A DNA stretch of 12,895 bases, from the NCBI GenBank assembly GCA_035406685.1, contig DAONLM010000076.1:1-12895 (forward strand), read 5' to 3'. The DNA comes from DAONLM01 sp035406685 (GTDB lineage Bacteria > Spirochaetota > GWE2-31-10 > MWDO01). This document shows positions 1-6,601 of this stretch, piece after piece. Position 1 is the first letter of the stretch. Every line of letters begins with the position of its first letter. A program made the translations under genes and the position numbers. The notes under the pieces were generated by a model. That model was not told where the DNA came from. It did no database searches and saw only the letters and a program-made list of their open reading frames with translations.

Positions 1-75
1 ATGCGACAATTTTATTATAACTATAAGTTTTATTTCTATTTATTTTTATTTTTTTTGGAATTAATAATTATATGA
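1..75 (+). other. Upstream edge, possible 3' end of a preceding gene
   Basis: The first 75 bases cannot be assigned. Frame 1 opens with ATG and stops at a TGA at 73-75. Frame 2 stays open from the edge to a TAA at 62-64. Both translations are rich in Phe, Tyr and Ile, so either could be the tail of an upstream gene or plain A+T-rich spacer. Nothing here decides between them. Confidence 0.15.
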
Positions 76-101
76 GGAATTTCTAAAAAATTACATAAGG
101 A

Positions 102-130
102 TTGACATATAATAGATTTTATATTATTAA
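102..130 (+). promoter_or_regulatory. Candidate promoter for prfB, abutting the start codon
   Basis: A perfect TTGACA (102-107) is followed after 17 bases by TATTAA (125-130). Transcription would begin around 136-138, which is the ATG chosen for prfB. If this promoter is real, the mRNA is leaderless or nearly so, which fits the lack of any Shine-Dalgarno (SD) sequence before that ATG. The call rests on consensus matches only. Confidence 0.4.
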
Positions 131-137
131 TTCACAC

Positions 138-1241
138 ATGATTGAATATAAAACTTCTATTTACCAGTTAAAAGAGAATTGTGATAAGTATATAGAATTA
201 ATCAATATAGATAAGAAGAAAGAGGAGATACTTACTCTTGAGAAAGAGACAGAAAAATCTGATTTCTGGAATGATCAAAAAAATGCTAACCTGATTATGA
301 AAAAAATAAATTTTTTAAAAAAAAGAATTGAACCATGGGAGAAATTATCTAAAGAGATAAAAGATCTGGTAGAACTTTATGAAATTTCCAGTGAGGAAGA
401 ACATAGTGAATATGAAAAAGAAATTGTTAGCTTACTCAATAAATTAACCAATGAATTTAATGAATTAGAATTTAAAGAACTTCTGTCAGATGAAAATGAT
501 AGATGTAATGCTATTCTTAACATTCATCCTGGCGCAGGCGGCACAGAATCCTGTGATTGGGCTTCAATGCTTTATAGAATGTATGTTCGCTGGGCAGAAA
601 AAAATGGTTATAAAGTTGAAATTCTGGATTGGCTTGATGGTGAAGAGGCTGGCATAAAAAATGTTACTATTTTAGTAGAAGGGGAATACGCTTTTGGATA
701 CTTAAAGTATGAAACTGGTATTCATAGACTTGTCAGGATATCCCCCTTTGATGCAAATGCAAGAAGGCATACCTCTTTTGCTGCTGTTTATGTAACGCCA
801 GATATAGAAGATGAAATTGAATTTGAGATAAATCCTTCAGATTTAAAAATAGATACTTATAGATCTGGTGGTGCAGGTGGGCAGAATGTTAATAAAGTTG
901 AAACAGCAGTAAGGATTACTCATATACCTACTGGCATAGTAGTTCAGTGCCAGAATGAAAGATCTCAACTTAAAAATAAGAATATAGCAATGAAAATGTT
1001 AAAATCTAAGTTATATGATTATTACAAGAAACTTCAGGAAGCAGAAAAAGAAAAGGAGAGTCCAGAAAAAAAAGAAATTGCATGGGGTAGCCAGATAAGA
1101 AGCTATACTTTTCAACCTTATACTCTTGTTAAGGATCACAGAACAAAATTTGAAACTGGCAACATTCAGGCAGTTATGGATGGTGAAATTGATGATTTTA
1201 TAAAATCTGAATTAAAAATGTTGACTTTAAAAAAATATTAA
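138..1241 (+). CDS. prfB: Peptide chain release factor 2 (RF2)
   Basis: RF2 recognises UGA and UAA stop codons and triggers peptidyl-tRNA hydrolysis on the ribosome. The 367-residue product has the usual family length. It has an N-terminal helical domain (about 1-110), the RF2-type stop-recognition tripeptide Ser-Pro-Phe at 202-204, and the catalytic Gly-Gly-Gln at 247-249 within a GAGGQNVNK context. A WGSQIRSY block at 316-323 is also typical of the family. I chose the ATG at 138 because it places the conserved D-F-W-N block at the expected distance from the N-terminus. An in-frame TTG at 102 would add 12 unlikely residues, and its only SD-like AAGGA touches the codon. No SD precedes 138. 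Unlike many bacterial prfB genes it reads through in one frame, with no programmed +1 frameshift site near codon 25. Confidence 0.96.
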   Translation: MIEYKTSIYQLKENCDKYIELINIDKKKEEILTLEKETEKSDFWNDQKNANLIMKKINFLKKRIEPWEKLSKEIKDLVELYEISSEEEHSEYEKEIVSLLNKLTNEFNELEFKELLSDENDRCNAILNIHPGAGGTESCDWASMLYRMYVRWAEKNGYKVEILDWLDGEEAGIKNVTILVEGEYAFGYLKYETGIHRLVRISPFDANARRHTSFAAVYVTPDIEDEIEFEINPSDLKIDTYRSGGAGGQNVNKVETAVRITHIPTGIVVQCQNERSQLKNKNIAMKMLKSKLYDYYKKLQEAEKEKESPEKKEIAWGSQIRSYTFQPYTLVKDHRTKFETGNIQAVMDGEIDDFIKSELKMLTLKKY

Positions 1242-1251
1242 TTTATTTTTT
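1230..1251 (+). terminator. Weak A/T-only hairpin at the prfB 3' end
   Basis: An 8-bp perfect inverted repeat (1230-1237 with 1244-1251) around a 6-base loop overlaps the prfB stop codon. It is made only of A-T pairs and is followed by two T and then a run of A, so it would be a poor intrinsic terminator. It may be nothing more than base composition. Confidence 0.2.
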
Positions 1252-1417
1252 TTAAAAAAAATATTAATTTTTTCTTGCAAAATATAAAAGTAAAGTTTAA
1301 AATAGAAAGAGATTTTTTAGAAAGATTATTTTTATTATATTAAATGGAAGAGAAAAAGTTTTTTTTAAAATATGATTAGTCATAAAAAATTTATTGATTT
1401 TTAAATTTTTTTATGAC

Positions 1418-1427
1418 AATATATAGA
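1418..1427 (+). promoter_or_regulatory. Possible cheY promoter -10 region sharing a 10-mer with the 84-bp module
   Basis: The 10-mer AATATATAGA lies upstream of cheY. The same 10-mer occurs inside both copies of the repeated module, at 5666-5675 and 12826-12835. In all three places a GATTTT lies 22-24 bases further upstream. TTGATT at 1394-1399 could act as a -35 element, but the hexamer spaced 17-18 bases from it is a weak -10. The call rests on the recurrence of the motif. Confidence 0.3.
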
Positions 1428-1432
1428 TAGAG

Positions 1433-1454
1433 TAGGCTTTATAAAGAGAGCCTA
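1433..1454 (+). promoter_or_regulatory. Hairpin in the cheY leader
   Basis: An 8-bp stem (1433-1440 with 1447-1454, one G-U pair, otherwise perfect and with G-C pairs in the middle) closes a 6-base ATAAAG loop. It lies 16 bases before the AGGG ribosome binding site of cheY. It is followed by a run of A rather than T, so it is not an intrinsic terminator for rightward transcription. A role in mRNA stability or translation control is possible but inferred. Confidence 0.4.
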
Positions 1455-1480
1455 TAAAAAATAAAAATATAGGGATTAGT

Positions 1481-1849
1481 ATGTCAGCACGGGTATTAAT
1501 TGTTGATGATCTGGCATTTATAAAATTAATTATTCGAGACACGCTTGAAAAAACTGGTTTTGAAGTTGTTGGAGAGGCTTCTAATGGAATTGAAGCTGTT
1601 GAAATGTATAAGAGATTAAAACCAGATATAGTACTGATGGATATTACCATGCCAAGAATGGATGGCATTCAGGCGCTTCAGGAGATCATGAAATTTGATC
1701 CTAATGCAAAGGTTATAATGTGTTCTGCTCTGGGACAACAGAAATTAATTATTCAATCAATTCAATTGGGAGCAAAGGATTTTATTGTAAAACCGTTTAA
1801 ACCAGAGAGAATTGTTGGGGCAATAAAAAAGGCACTTAATATGGGATAA
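1481..1849 (+). CDS. cheY: CheY-type single-domain response regulator
   Basis: This is a stand-alone receiver domain of 122 residues with no output domain. Members of the family carry phosphoryl signals from CheA to the flagellar switch. The acidic pocket is D9-D10, the phosphoacceptor is D54 (in V-L-M-D-I-T-M-P), the switch Ser is S82, and the conserved Lys is K104 in V-K-P-F. The MDITMPRMDG block and the stretch CSALGQQ...GAKDFIVKPF closely match what I recall of Thermotoga and spirochaete CheY. The start is the ATG at 1481, preceded by AGGG at 1471-1474 with 6 bases between. The gene is isolated from other chemotaxis genes here, so assignment to motility rather than another two-component pathway rests on sequence type alone. 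Confidence 0.9.
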   Translation: MSARVLIVDDLAFIKLIIRDTLEKTGFEVVGEASNGIEAVEMYKRLKPDIVLMDITMPRMDGIQALQEIMKFDPNAKVIMCSALGQQKLIIQSIQLGAKDFIVKPFKPERIVGAIKKALNMG

Positions 1850-1916
1850 GTTATTTATTTTTGTTAAAGTAATAAGATTCAAGCAAAATTGTTAAAAGTG
1901 AATTTTGAAATTCCGG

Positions 1917-1922
1917 TATAAT
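1917..1922 (+). promoter_or_regulatory. Perfect TATAAT directly before the PEGA gene
   Basis: A perfect TATAAT ends two bases before the GTG proposed as the start of the PEGA-domain gene. No good -35 lies 16-18 bases upstream and there is no TG extension. It may be chance. If used, transcription would begin inside the first codons and the true start would be further downstream. Confidence 0.25.
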
Positions 1923-1924
1923 AT

Positions 1925-3568
1925 GTGACTATTTTTAATAAAAAGTTAATAATTTTATTTTTATCTATCTCATATAATTTATTATTCTCAATTGATATTT
2001 ATAAATATCTTTCAACTACAGATGCGGATCTTTTAAAAGACTTTTTTAGTATAAATATTGGTATAATGAGGCTAAAAAATAGTGGTAATTTAAATCTTAT
2101 TGATCCCATAGATAGTGAAAATGTAACAAATACAATTAAAACCACTCTTGATCTGGTCACATATGGGAAAATGGATAAAAAGAGTGCTCTTAATAAGTCT
2201 TATAACATCTTAAAACAAAAGGATAAAAATATTTTAGATAGTAAAGAACAGGAAATTTTTAAAAAAAAAATATTTTTTATGGATGAAGAGAATTCCACTT
2301 TAATAGAAATTTTTAAAATAATGAACAGGAATGCTACTTTCAAAAATATTGCAAAATTATGGTTTGAAAATTTTAATAATCCAGTATATAAAATCAATGT
2401 GTTAAAACCATTTGATAGGATTTTAAAAGATAACAAAACAATCTGTGAACAGAATAAATATGATAATAAATATCCTATTGATCTTCTTTTTTATGGGGAG
2501 ATAGAAAGAATAGAACAGACAAATATAATAAATCTTTATATATATTCATATCATCTTGATAGAAATATAGCAGAGATTACAATTGTCAGTGATAGTGAAA
2601 ATTTGATGGAAAATGTTAGAAAAAAGTTGAAATCAATATTTACAAAAATTTTTTTAGTAAATTATGCAACATTGGAGATAAATACAGTGACAAATACTTC
2701 TGATGCGACTGGTGATGTGACTGGTGATAATATTTCTAAAAATCAGGTTGATACAAGAATTTACTTGGATGATAACTATCTTGGTAAAAATAGGGTATTA
2801 TTGGAGTTTACTGTTCCGGGAAATTATGTTTTAAAACTTACAAAAGAGGGTTACAATGACTATTATGAAAATATAAAAATATCTGACTTTGAAAATAAAA
2901 AATTAAATGTAAGTGTAACATCTCAAAAAGAGATGCAGGTTGTTAATTTTTATATAGAACCATTTGGCACAAAGATATTTATCAATTCAGTATATCAGGG
3001 CAAAACCCCTTTTAAAAAAGTTTTACCAGTAGGAAATTATGTAATTTATGCAAAAAATGAACTATTTGAGGATTTAAGATATGTTCTTTCAATTAGGGAA
3101 ATTAAGAATGAAGATATGAATGTTATATATCATCTAAAATCAAAGAATATAGATACTCAATTTAAGGTAAAAAGGACATTATACTATGTTGCATTCTGGA
3201 ATTTTACCTTTTCTTTAACAGCAATGATTCCAACTGTCATCTTTGCTTATGACTATTTTTATAAATTTAGTTATGCTCAAACAAATTATAATCTAAAAAT
3301 GGGGATTACTCAGGAGACTGCTCATTTACAATATGTTTATACAGAAGAAGGGAAGATTCTTGAGGCAACTTATAAGACTCTATACGGATTTGCTGCATTT
3401 ATGATTAGTTATACAGTATTGAGTCTCGGATGGCTTTTTTATGCTCTTGCAGACTATTTATTTACACTTGAAAAAAAGGATTTTATACCTATATTGGACT
3501 TTTATAATGGTGAAAAGGGGGATATCTCCATACTCTTTGGGGTTGATATAAAACTTGACAAAAGATAA
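1925..3568 (+). CDS. PEGA-domain membrane-anchored envelope protein
   Basis: The 547-residue protein begins with a signal-like or anchor segment (about 6-22, after Lys-Lys). A mixed region follows (about 25-250), then an Asp/Thr/Gly-rich linker (about 255-272). Two PEGA-like beta modules come next, at about 275-320 and 340-390. Each has the pattern of an extended strand, a short turn with N-Y-x-G or V-Y-Q-G-K-T-P, then V-x-P-G-N-Y or L-P-V-G-N-Y. The C-terminal part has two hydrophobic helices (about 419-443 and 488-513). PEGA domains are surface or periplasmic modules with no known catalytic role. The start is uncertain: GTG at 1925 keeps the signal segment but has no SD. The gene overlaps the next one by 14 bases, so the two are probably co-transcribed and may act together at the envelope. 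No enzymatic function is indicated. Confidence 0.75.
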   Translation: MTIFNKKLIILFLSISYNLLFSIDIYKYLSTTDADLLKDFFSINIGIMRLKNSGNLNLIDPIDSENVTNTIKTTLDLVTYGKMDKKSALNKSYNILKQKDKNILDSKEQEIFKKKIFFMDEENSTLIEIFKIMNRNATFKNIAKLWFENFNNPVYKINVLKPFDRILKDNKTICEQNKYDNKYPIDLLFYGEIERIEQTNIINLYIYSYHLDRNIAEITIVSDSENLMENVRKKLKSIFTKIFLVNYATLEINTVTNTSDATGDVTGDNISKNQVDTRIYLDDNYLGKNRVLLEFTVPGNYVLKLTKEGYNDYYENIKISDFENKKLNVSVTSQKEMQVVNFYIEPFGTKIFINSVYQGKTPFKKVLPVGNYVIYAKNELFEDLRYVLSIREIKNEDMNVIYHLKSKNIDTQFKVKRTLYYVAFWNFTFSLTAMIPTVIFAYDYFYKFSYAQTNYNLKMGITQETAHLQYVYTEEGKILEATYKTLYGFAAFMISYTVLSLGWLFYALADYLFTLEKKDFIPILDFYNGEKGDISILFGVDIKLDKR

Positions 3569-4616
3569 AAAATTAATCATAGGATTTTTATTATTAAATG
3601 TTTTTCTCAATTCAAAAGATTATTCCAAAGGTCCTCTTTATGGGAAAAATATGTATATTCCATATCTTATTTTTTATAATTTTACATCTAACAGTGCAAA
3701 ATCTCAAAAAGAATGGACTTTTTCATATCATATCTCAAATTATTATGTAAATGATAACTATATCCTTGATTTAGATGGCGTCTGGGATGAAGAGAGTAAA
3801 AGTTTTAAGAATATTACATATAATTATGGAAGGGATTATGAATCACTTATAACTGAAATAGGAGCATCTTTTTTCTGGACAGCAACAATTGAAACTGGAT
3901 TTGAGATTAGAATGTATGCTTATTATGGCGGATTTCTTGACATTTTTATAGAGGGATTTCATAAAGCTTTTGGTTTCCCTAATGGATCAAGAGAGTATGT
4001 TGAATATAATCAGGTATTTATTAACATAGATAATAATAATGGCTATTTATTAAAGTTAAGAAATCCATTATTCTCTTTTGGAGATATTGATTTATGGATA
4101 AAATGGACATTTTTTGAAAGAAAAATTTTATCATTGGCAATAATGGGGGCTTTTAAAATCCCCTCTGGAAGAAGTGAATATTTGAGTGGATCTGATTTTC
4201 CGGATTTTGGGATCTCCTTACTATGTGATATAAGACCATTCTGGATTATTGCTCTATATTTTCAGGCTGGAATTGTAGTACCAGTAAATTCATTTGCTCC
4301 TATTGATGGTAAGAAGGTAGTTCCTATGTTTAATGGTGTAGCCGGTATTGAGTTTAGTTTTACAAAATATTTTTCTCTTCTTGCTCAGTTTAATATAAAA
4401 ACATCTCCAATGAATGGGAATTTTTCTACTTTAAATAACTTAAATATTATAGTAGAATATTTAAGTTCACCTCAAACAAATTTACTCGTTGGATTTATAG
4501 TTAAATACAATGAATTCAGTTGGCAATTCTATTTTGAAGAAGATACTTTTACAAATGCTGGAGTAGACATTTCTTTTAATTTTATGTTCAAACAGAATAT
4601 AAGATTTAAAAAATAA
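3555..4616 (+). CDS. DUF3187-like outer-membrane protein
   Basis: The 353-residue product starts with a basic N-terminus and a hydrophobic segment (about 7-19) that looks like a signal peptide. It continues with alternating aromatic and polar strands and short turns, as in an outer-membrane beta-barrel. The opening G-P-L-Y-G-K-N block, a later H-I-S-N-Y-Y-V-N-D-N segment, and F-H-K-A-F-G-F-P-N-G-S-R-E at about 135-147 match my memory of DUF3187, a family of predicted outer-membrane proteins of unknown function. The start is a TTG at 3555 inside the end of the PEGA gene. The next in-frame ATG would remove the signal peptide. GGGG at 3539-3542 is a distant and weak SD, so translation may depend on coupling to the upstream gene. 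Confidence 0.72.
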   Translation: MTKDKKLIIGFLLLNVFLNSKDYSKGPLYGKNMYIPYLIFYNFTSNSAKSQKEWTFSYHISNYYVNDNYILDLDGVWDEESKSFKNITYNYGRDYESLITEIGASFFWTATIETGFEIRMYAYYGGFLDIFIEGFHKAFGFPNGSREYVEYNQVFINIDNNNGYLLKLRNPLFSFGDIDLWIKWTFFERKILSLAIMGAFKIPSGRSEYLSGSDFPDFGISLLCDIRPFWIIALYFQAGIVVPVNSFAPIDGKKVVPMFNGVAGIEFSFTKYFSLLAQFNIKTSPMNGNFSTLNNLNIIVEYLSSPQTNLLVGFIVKYNEFSWQFYFEEDTFTNAGVDISFNFMFKQNIRFKK

Positions 4617-4693
4617 AATGTTTTCTTATGATTGCTTTATTTTTTATTAGGGACATTTTCTTTTTGTTAATTTTTTTAAAAAAGGGGTAAAAT

Positions 4694-4960
4694 ATGATCC
4701 ATCACCAATTAAATACTTTCAGTATTGCAACTCTTATGCGGGATATACCGTAGGTATATTTTGAAGGAATCAAAGAGTATTGAGAAGATAAGTTTATTGA
4801 TATAGCGAAAAGAGATAATGAACAGATAGAGCGTATGAGGATAAAAAAATTAAGTATAACTAAGATGAGGCAGGATATCCCCCAGCTAGCAGCCAAACTA
4901 TATAGTTATTTAATGTATTTTTCCTACAATTTTTCTCTTATTGAGTTACAATTTTTATAA
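4694..4960 (+). pseudogene. Decayed reading frame with two internal stops
   Basis: An ATG at 4694 follows GGGG (4684-4687) at a good distance and opens a frame that reads like protein. It is interrupted by TAG at 4751-4753 and TGA at 4781-4783 before ending at TAA 4958-4960. Read through the stops it would give about 88 residues: an N-terminal M-I-H-H-Q-L-N-T-F-S-I-A-T-L-M-R-D-I-P, then a charged helical segment (K-R-D-N-E-Q-I-E-R-M-R). The two stops are each one base from a Glu or Gln codon and a Trp codon. The middle of the segment is richer in G+C than its surroundings. I do not recognise the family. A fragment of a transferred or mobile-element gene is possible. Its position between two convergent genes is a common place for debris. 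Confidence 0.5.
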
Positions 4961-5052
4961 TTTTTCTTGATTTTTATTCATTTAATAAATCTTTCTACTC
5001 TCTTTTGTAAATTTAATTAGAAAAAATTTGCCTATTAAACGACTTCAAAATT

Positions 5053-5496
5053 CTATATCCACTTATCAATTTCTCTTTGATAAGAGAATATCTCTTTTTT
5101 ATCGAAAAAATTTTCTATTTCTCTTTTTGCACTTTCAGGACCATCTGATGTATGAACAACATTTTGCCCAGTATGAATAACAAAATCCCCTCTTATTGTG
5201 CCGGGTTCTGCATCGATTGCTTTTGTGGCACCAACCAGTTTTCTTGCCAATTTTATAGCATCATCACCTTCTACCACCATTAATATAACTGGAGAACTTG
5301 TTATAAAATTTACCAACTCTTTAAAAAATGGCTTCTCTTTATGTTCAGCATAATGATATTCTGCCTTTTCTCTTGATATTAGAGTCATTTTCATAGCTAC
5401 TATTTTTAAACCTTTTTTTTCGAATCTTGAAATGATCTCACCAGATATCCCTCTTTGGATAGCATCTGGTTTTAATATAATTAAAGTCTGTTCCAT
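5053..5496 (-). CDS. ndk: Nucleoside diphosphate kinase
   Basis: The enzyme moves the gamma phosphate of ATP to other (d)NDPs through a phosphohistidine intermediate. The 147-residue length fits the short bacterial type. Visible signatures are L-I-I-L-K-P-D-A with the conserved Lys at 9, R-G-I-S-G-E-I-I-S-R-F-E near the N-terminus, P-G-T-I-R-G-D-F at 98-105, and the active site N-V-V-H-T-S-D-G-P-E-S-A-K-R-E-I with catalytic His115. The residue after that His is Thr, where Gly is most common. I chose the ATG at 5496, with AGGA 7 bases upstream on the coding strand. A TTG two codons earlier is too close to that SD. The gene stands alone, convergent with the DUF3187 gene and divergent from the RHH-like gene. 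Confidence 0.96.
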   Translation of the reverse strand: MEQTLIILKPDAIQRGISGEIISRFEKKGLKIVAMKMTLISREKAEYHYAEHKEKPFFKELVNFITSSPVILMVVEGDDAIKLARKLVGATKAIDAEPGTIRGDFVIHTGQNVVHTSDGPESAKREIENFFDKKEIFSYQREIDKWI

Positions 5497-5530
5497 ATTC
5501 AAATCCTATTTATAATTTTTGATTGATTCT

Positions 5531-5557
5531 TTTATAATAATATTTCTCTTTTGTCAA
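5531..5557 (-). promoter_or_regulatory. Candidate ndk promoter
   Basis: On the minus strand a TTGACA (5552-5557) is followed by TATAAA (5531-5536). The spacing is 15 bases, shorter than the ideal 17. Transcription would begin about 25-30 bases before the ndk start codon. The perfect -35 makes it credible despite the short spacer. Confidence 0.45.
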
Positions 5558-5593
5558 TTACAAAATTATATTTTAATATTATTTGGGTGCAAT

Positions 5594-5677
5594 TTATTTT
5601 TAGGCAAAAATTTTTTTAATTTTTTTCTAAAAGTTGTAAAGGATTTTCTAAGAAATTTTGTGATTAATATATAGAAA
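5594..5677 (+). repeat. 84-bp direct repeat, copy A (promoter or leader module)
   Basis: This segment matches 12754-12837 without gaps at 78 of 84 positions by hand alignment. Three mismatches fall in an A/T homopolymer block; the others are at 5633, 5650 and 5652. Similarity begins with a CAATTT shifted by one base just before it and stops abruptly after 5677. Both copies lie on the same strand and end about 25-29 bases before the ATG of the next gene. They contain AATATATAGA near the 3' end, plausibly a -10 region, though no consensus -35 is spaced correctly. A conserved block next to two unrelated start sites points to a shared promoter, operator or RNA leader. Confidence 0.8.
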
Positions 5678-5702
5678 ATAATTTTTTGTTAAGGAGGTTT
5701 TT

Positions 5703-6245
5703 ATGAATAATATTCGTAAGATTTTAAAAAACTATAATTTTGATCACGAGTTACACATAGTAGTTAACTCTGCTATGAAAAAAAGACTGGAAAATATTGC
5801 AAGGAAATTTAACATCTCTATTTCTGGACTTGTGGTATATATTTTGCAAATATATACTAATAGAGTAAAAAAGATATATTGTTTCGGTCCAGAAGATGGA
5901 AATAAATACGAAAGAATAGATGGGGATAGTAGGATTCATCTGTATTTGTCAAAACAGGATTATCGTTTTTTGAAGAAGCTCCATGCAGATCTTAATTTTT
6001 TCAGTATGGGTGTTTTACTGAGGAGAATTATCCTACTCTTTTTGGAAGAGTATGAGAAACTTGGGATTATAGGGGTAGAGATGAAGTGTAGTATAATAAC
6101 ATTAAGGTTATTTTTGAGACTAACAAAGATGAAAAAGTGGAATAAGAGCAGAGAATTATCCCACTTTTCCGGTAACACCACCCCATTCTATAAGGCAATC
6201 TACAACGATTGTTATCAAGTAGTAGGCTTTGAGACATACTATTGA
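5703..6245 (+). CDS. Putative tandem ribbon-helix-helix DNA-binding protein
   Basis: The 180-residue product appears to hold two copies of a strand-helix-helix unit. Unit 1 has a strand at about 16-22 (E-L-H-I-V-V-N) and helices at about 23-36 and 39-57. Unit 2 has a strand at about 77-82 (R-I-H-L-Y-L) and helices at about 84-97 and 101-118. The units align over 41 residues, sharing the strand His, a Leu in the first helix, the Asn between helices and a Gly in the second. This is the pattern of RHH (CopG/Arc type) regulators, which normally dimerise to make the DNA-binding ribbon; two units in one chain could do so alone. Residues 120-180 are unlike RHH and unrecognised. The ATG follows a strong AAGGAGG (5691-5697). 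The repeated module lies directly upstream, so autoregulation is plausible. The fold assignment is by eye. Confidence 0.55.
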   Translation: MNNIRKILKNYNFDHELHIVVNSAMKKRLENIARKFNISISGLVVYILQIYTNRVKKIYCFGPEDGNKYERIDGDSRIHLYLSKQDYRFLKKLHADLNFFSMGVLLRRIILLFLEEYEKLGIIGVEMKCSIITLRLFLRLTKMKKWNKSRELSHFSGNTTPFYKAIYNDCYQVVGFETYY

Positions 6246-6382
6246 AAGAATTTATTTTAAATTCTACCAAAAAATAAATGAGGTTATTACAATTTTTTCT
6301 CAAACAAAATTAACATTAGGATAAATCTATCCTCTTAACTGACTAAAAATAAAATCACTACCTAAATACTATAAGTTATATT

Positions 6383-6402
6383 TTCTTTTAGATTCTTTTA
6401 GA
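6383..6402. repeat. Perfect tandem 10-bp repeat
   Basis: TTCTTTTAGA occurs twice in direct succession. The period is close to one helical turn, so a protein binding both units would contact the same face of the DNA. It lies about 200 bp upstream of the exported-protein gene. Function is inferred only. Confidence 0.6.
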
Positions 6403-6542
6403 CCTCAATTATATATCTACTGAATTGCAATATTAATATAAGACAATTGTCCTAGTTTAAAATTGAAATTTTATAATTTTTAAACAAATCCTATAAAGAG
6501 AACTTTAAAAATTTTAAGATTTAGCATAAATAAAAAAAGAGG

Positions 6543-6571
6543 TTGCTTATTTTTAAAATTTTATATATAAT
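6543..6571 (+). promoter_or_regulatory. Sigma-70-type promoter for the exported protein and DUF115 gene pair
   Basis: TTGCTT (6543-6548) and a perfect TATAAT (6566-6571) are separated by exactly 17 bases. Transcription would begin near 6578, giving a leader of about 25 bases that includes the GAGGGGG ribosome binding site (6589-6595) of the gene at 6602. Confidence 0.6.
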
Positions 6572-6601
6572 AATAAAAAATAAATTTGAGGGGGCTTTAT
6601 T

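Larger units (their letters stand above)
6246..6601. other. 356-bp non-coding stretch with small palindromes and a tandem 10-mer
   Basis: I see no gene here. It holds a 7-bp-stem A/T-rich hairpin at 6247-6265 (just after the RHH-like gene, no T run after it) and a 6-bp-stem hairpin at 6318-6333. It also holds two adjacent 10-bp palindromes, ATATTAATAT at 6429-6438 and GACAATTGTC at 6441-6450. A perfect tandem repeat of TTCTTTTAGA lies at 6383-6402. Near the right end is a good promoter for the next gene. The palindromes and tandem repeat could be protein-binding sites. Confidence 0.5.

Noticed and set aside
1411..1668. Leftward open frame antisense to cheY
   Set aside because: It lies almost wholly opposite the certain cheY gene, has no ribosome binding site of note and reads as a shadow.
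6076..6150. Possible frameshift in the 3' part of the RHH-like gene
   Set aside because: The +1 frame here reads a short protein-like stretch, but it holds its own stop codons, and the annotated frame continues with plausible sequence to 6245. There is no firm sign of a frameshift.
6247..6265. Intrinsic terminator after the RHH-like gene
   Set aside because: The 7-bp stem is nearly all A-T and is not followed by a run of T.
5960..6303. Two leftward open frames opposite the RHH-like gene and its 3' flank
   Set aside because: They cover the opposite strand of a gene with a strong ribosome binding site, and their translations show no domain or signal.
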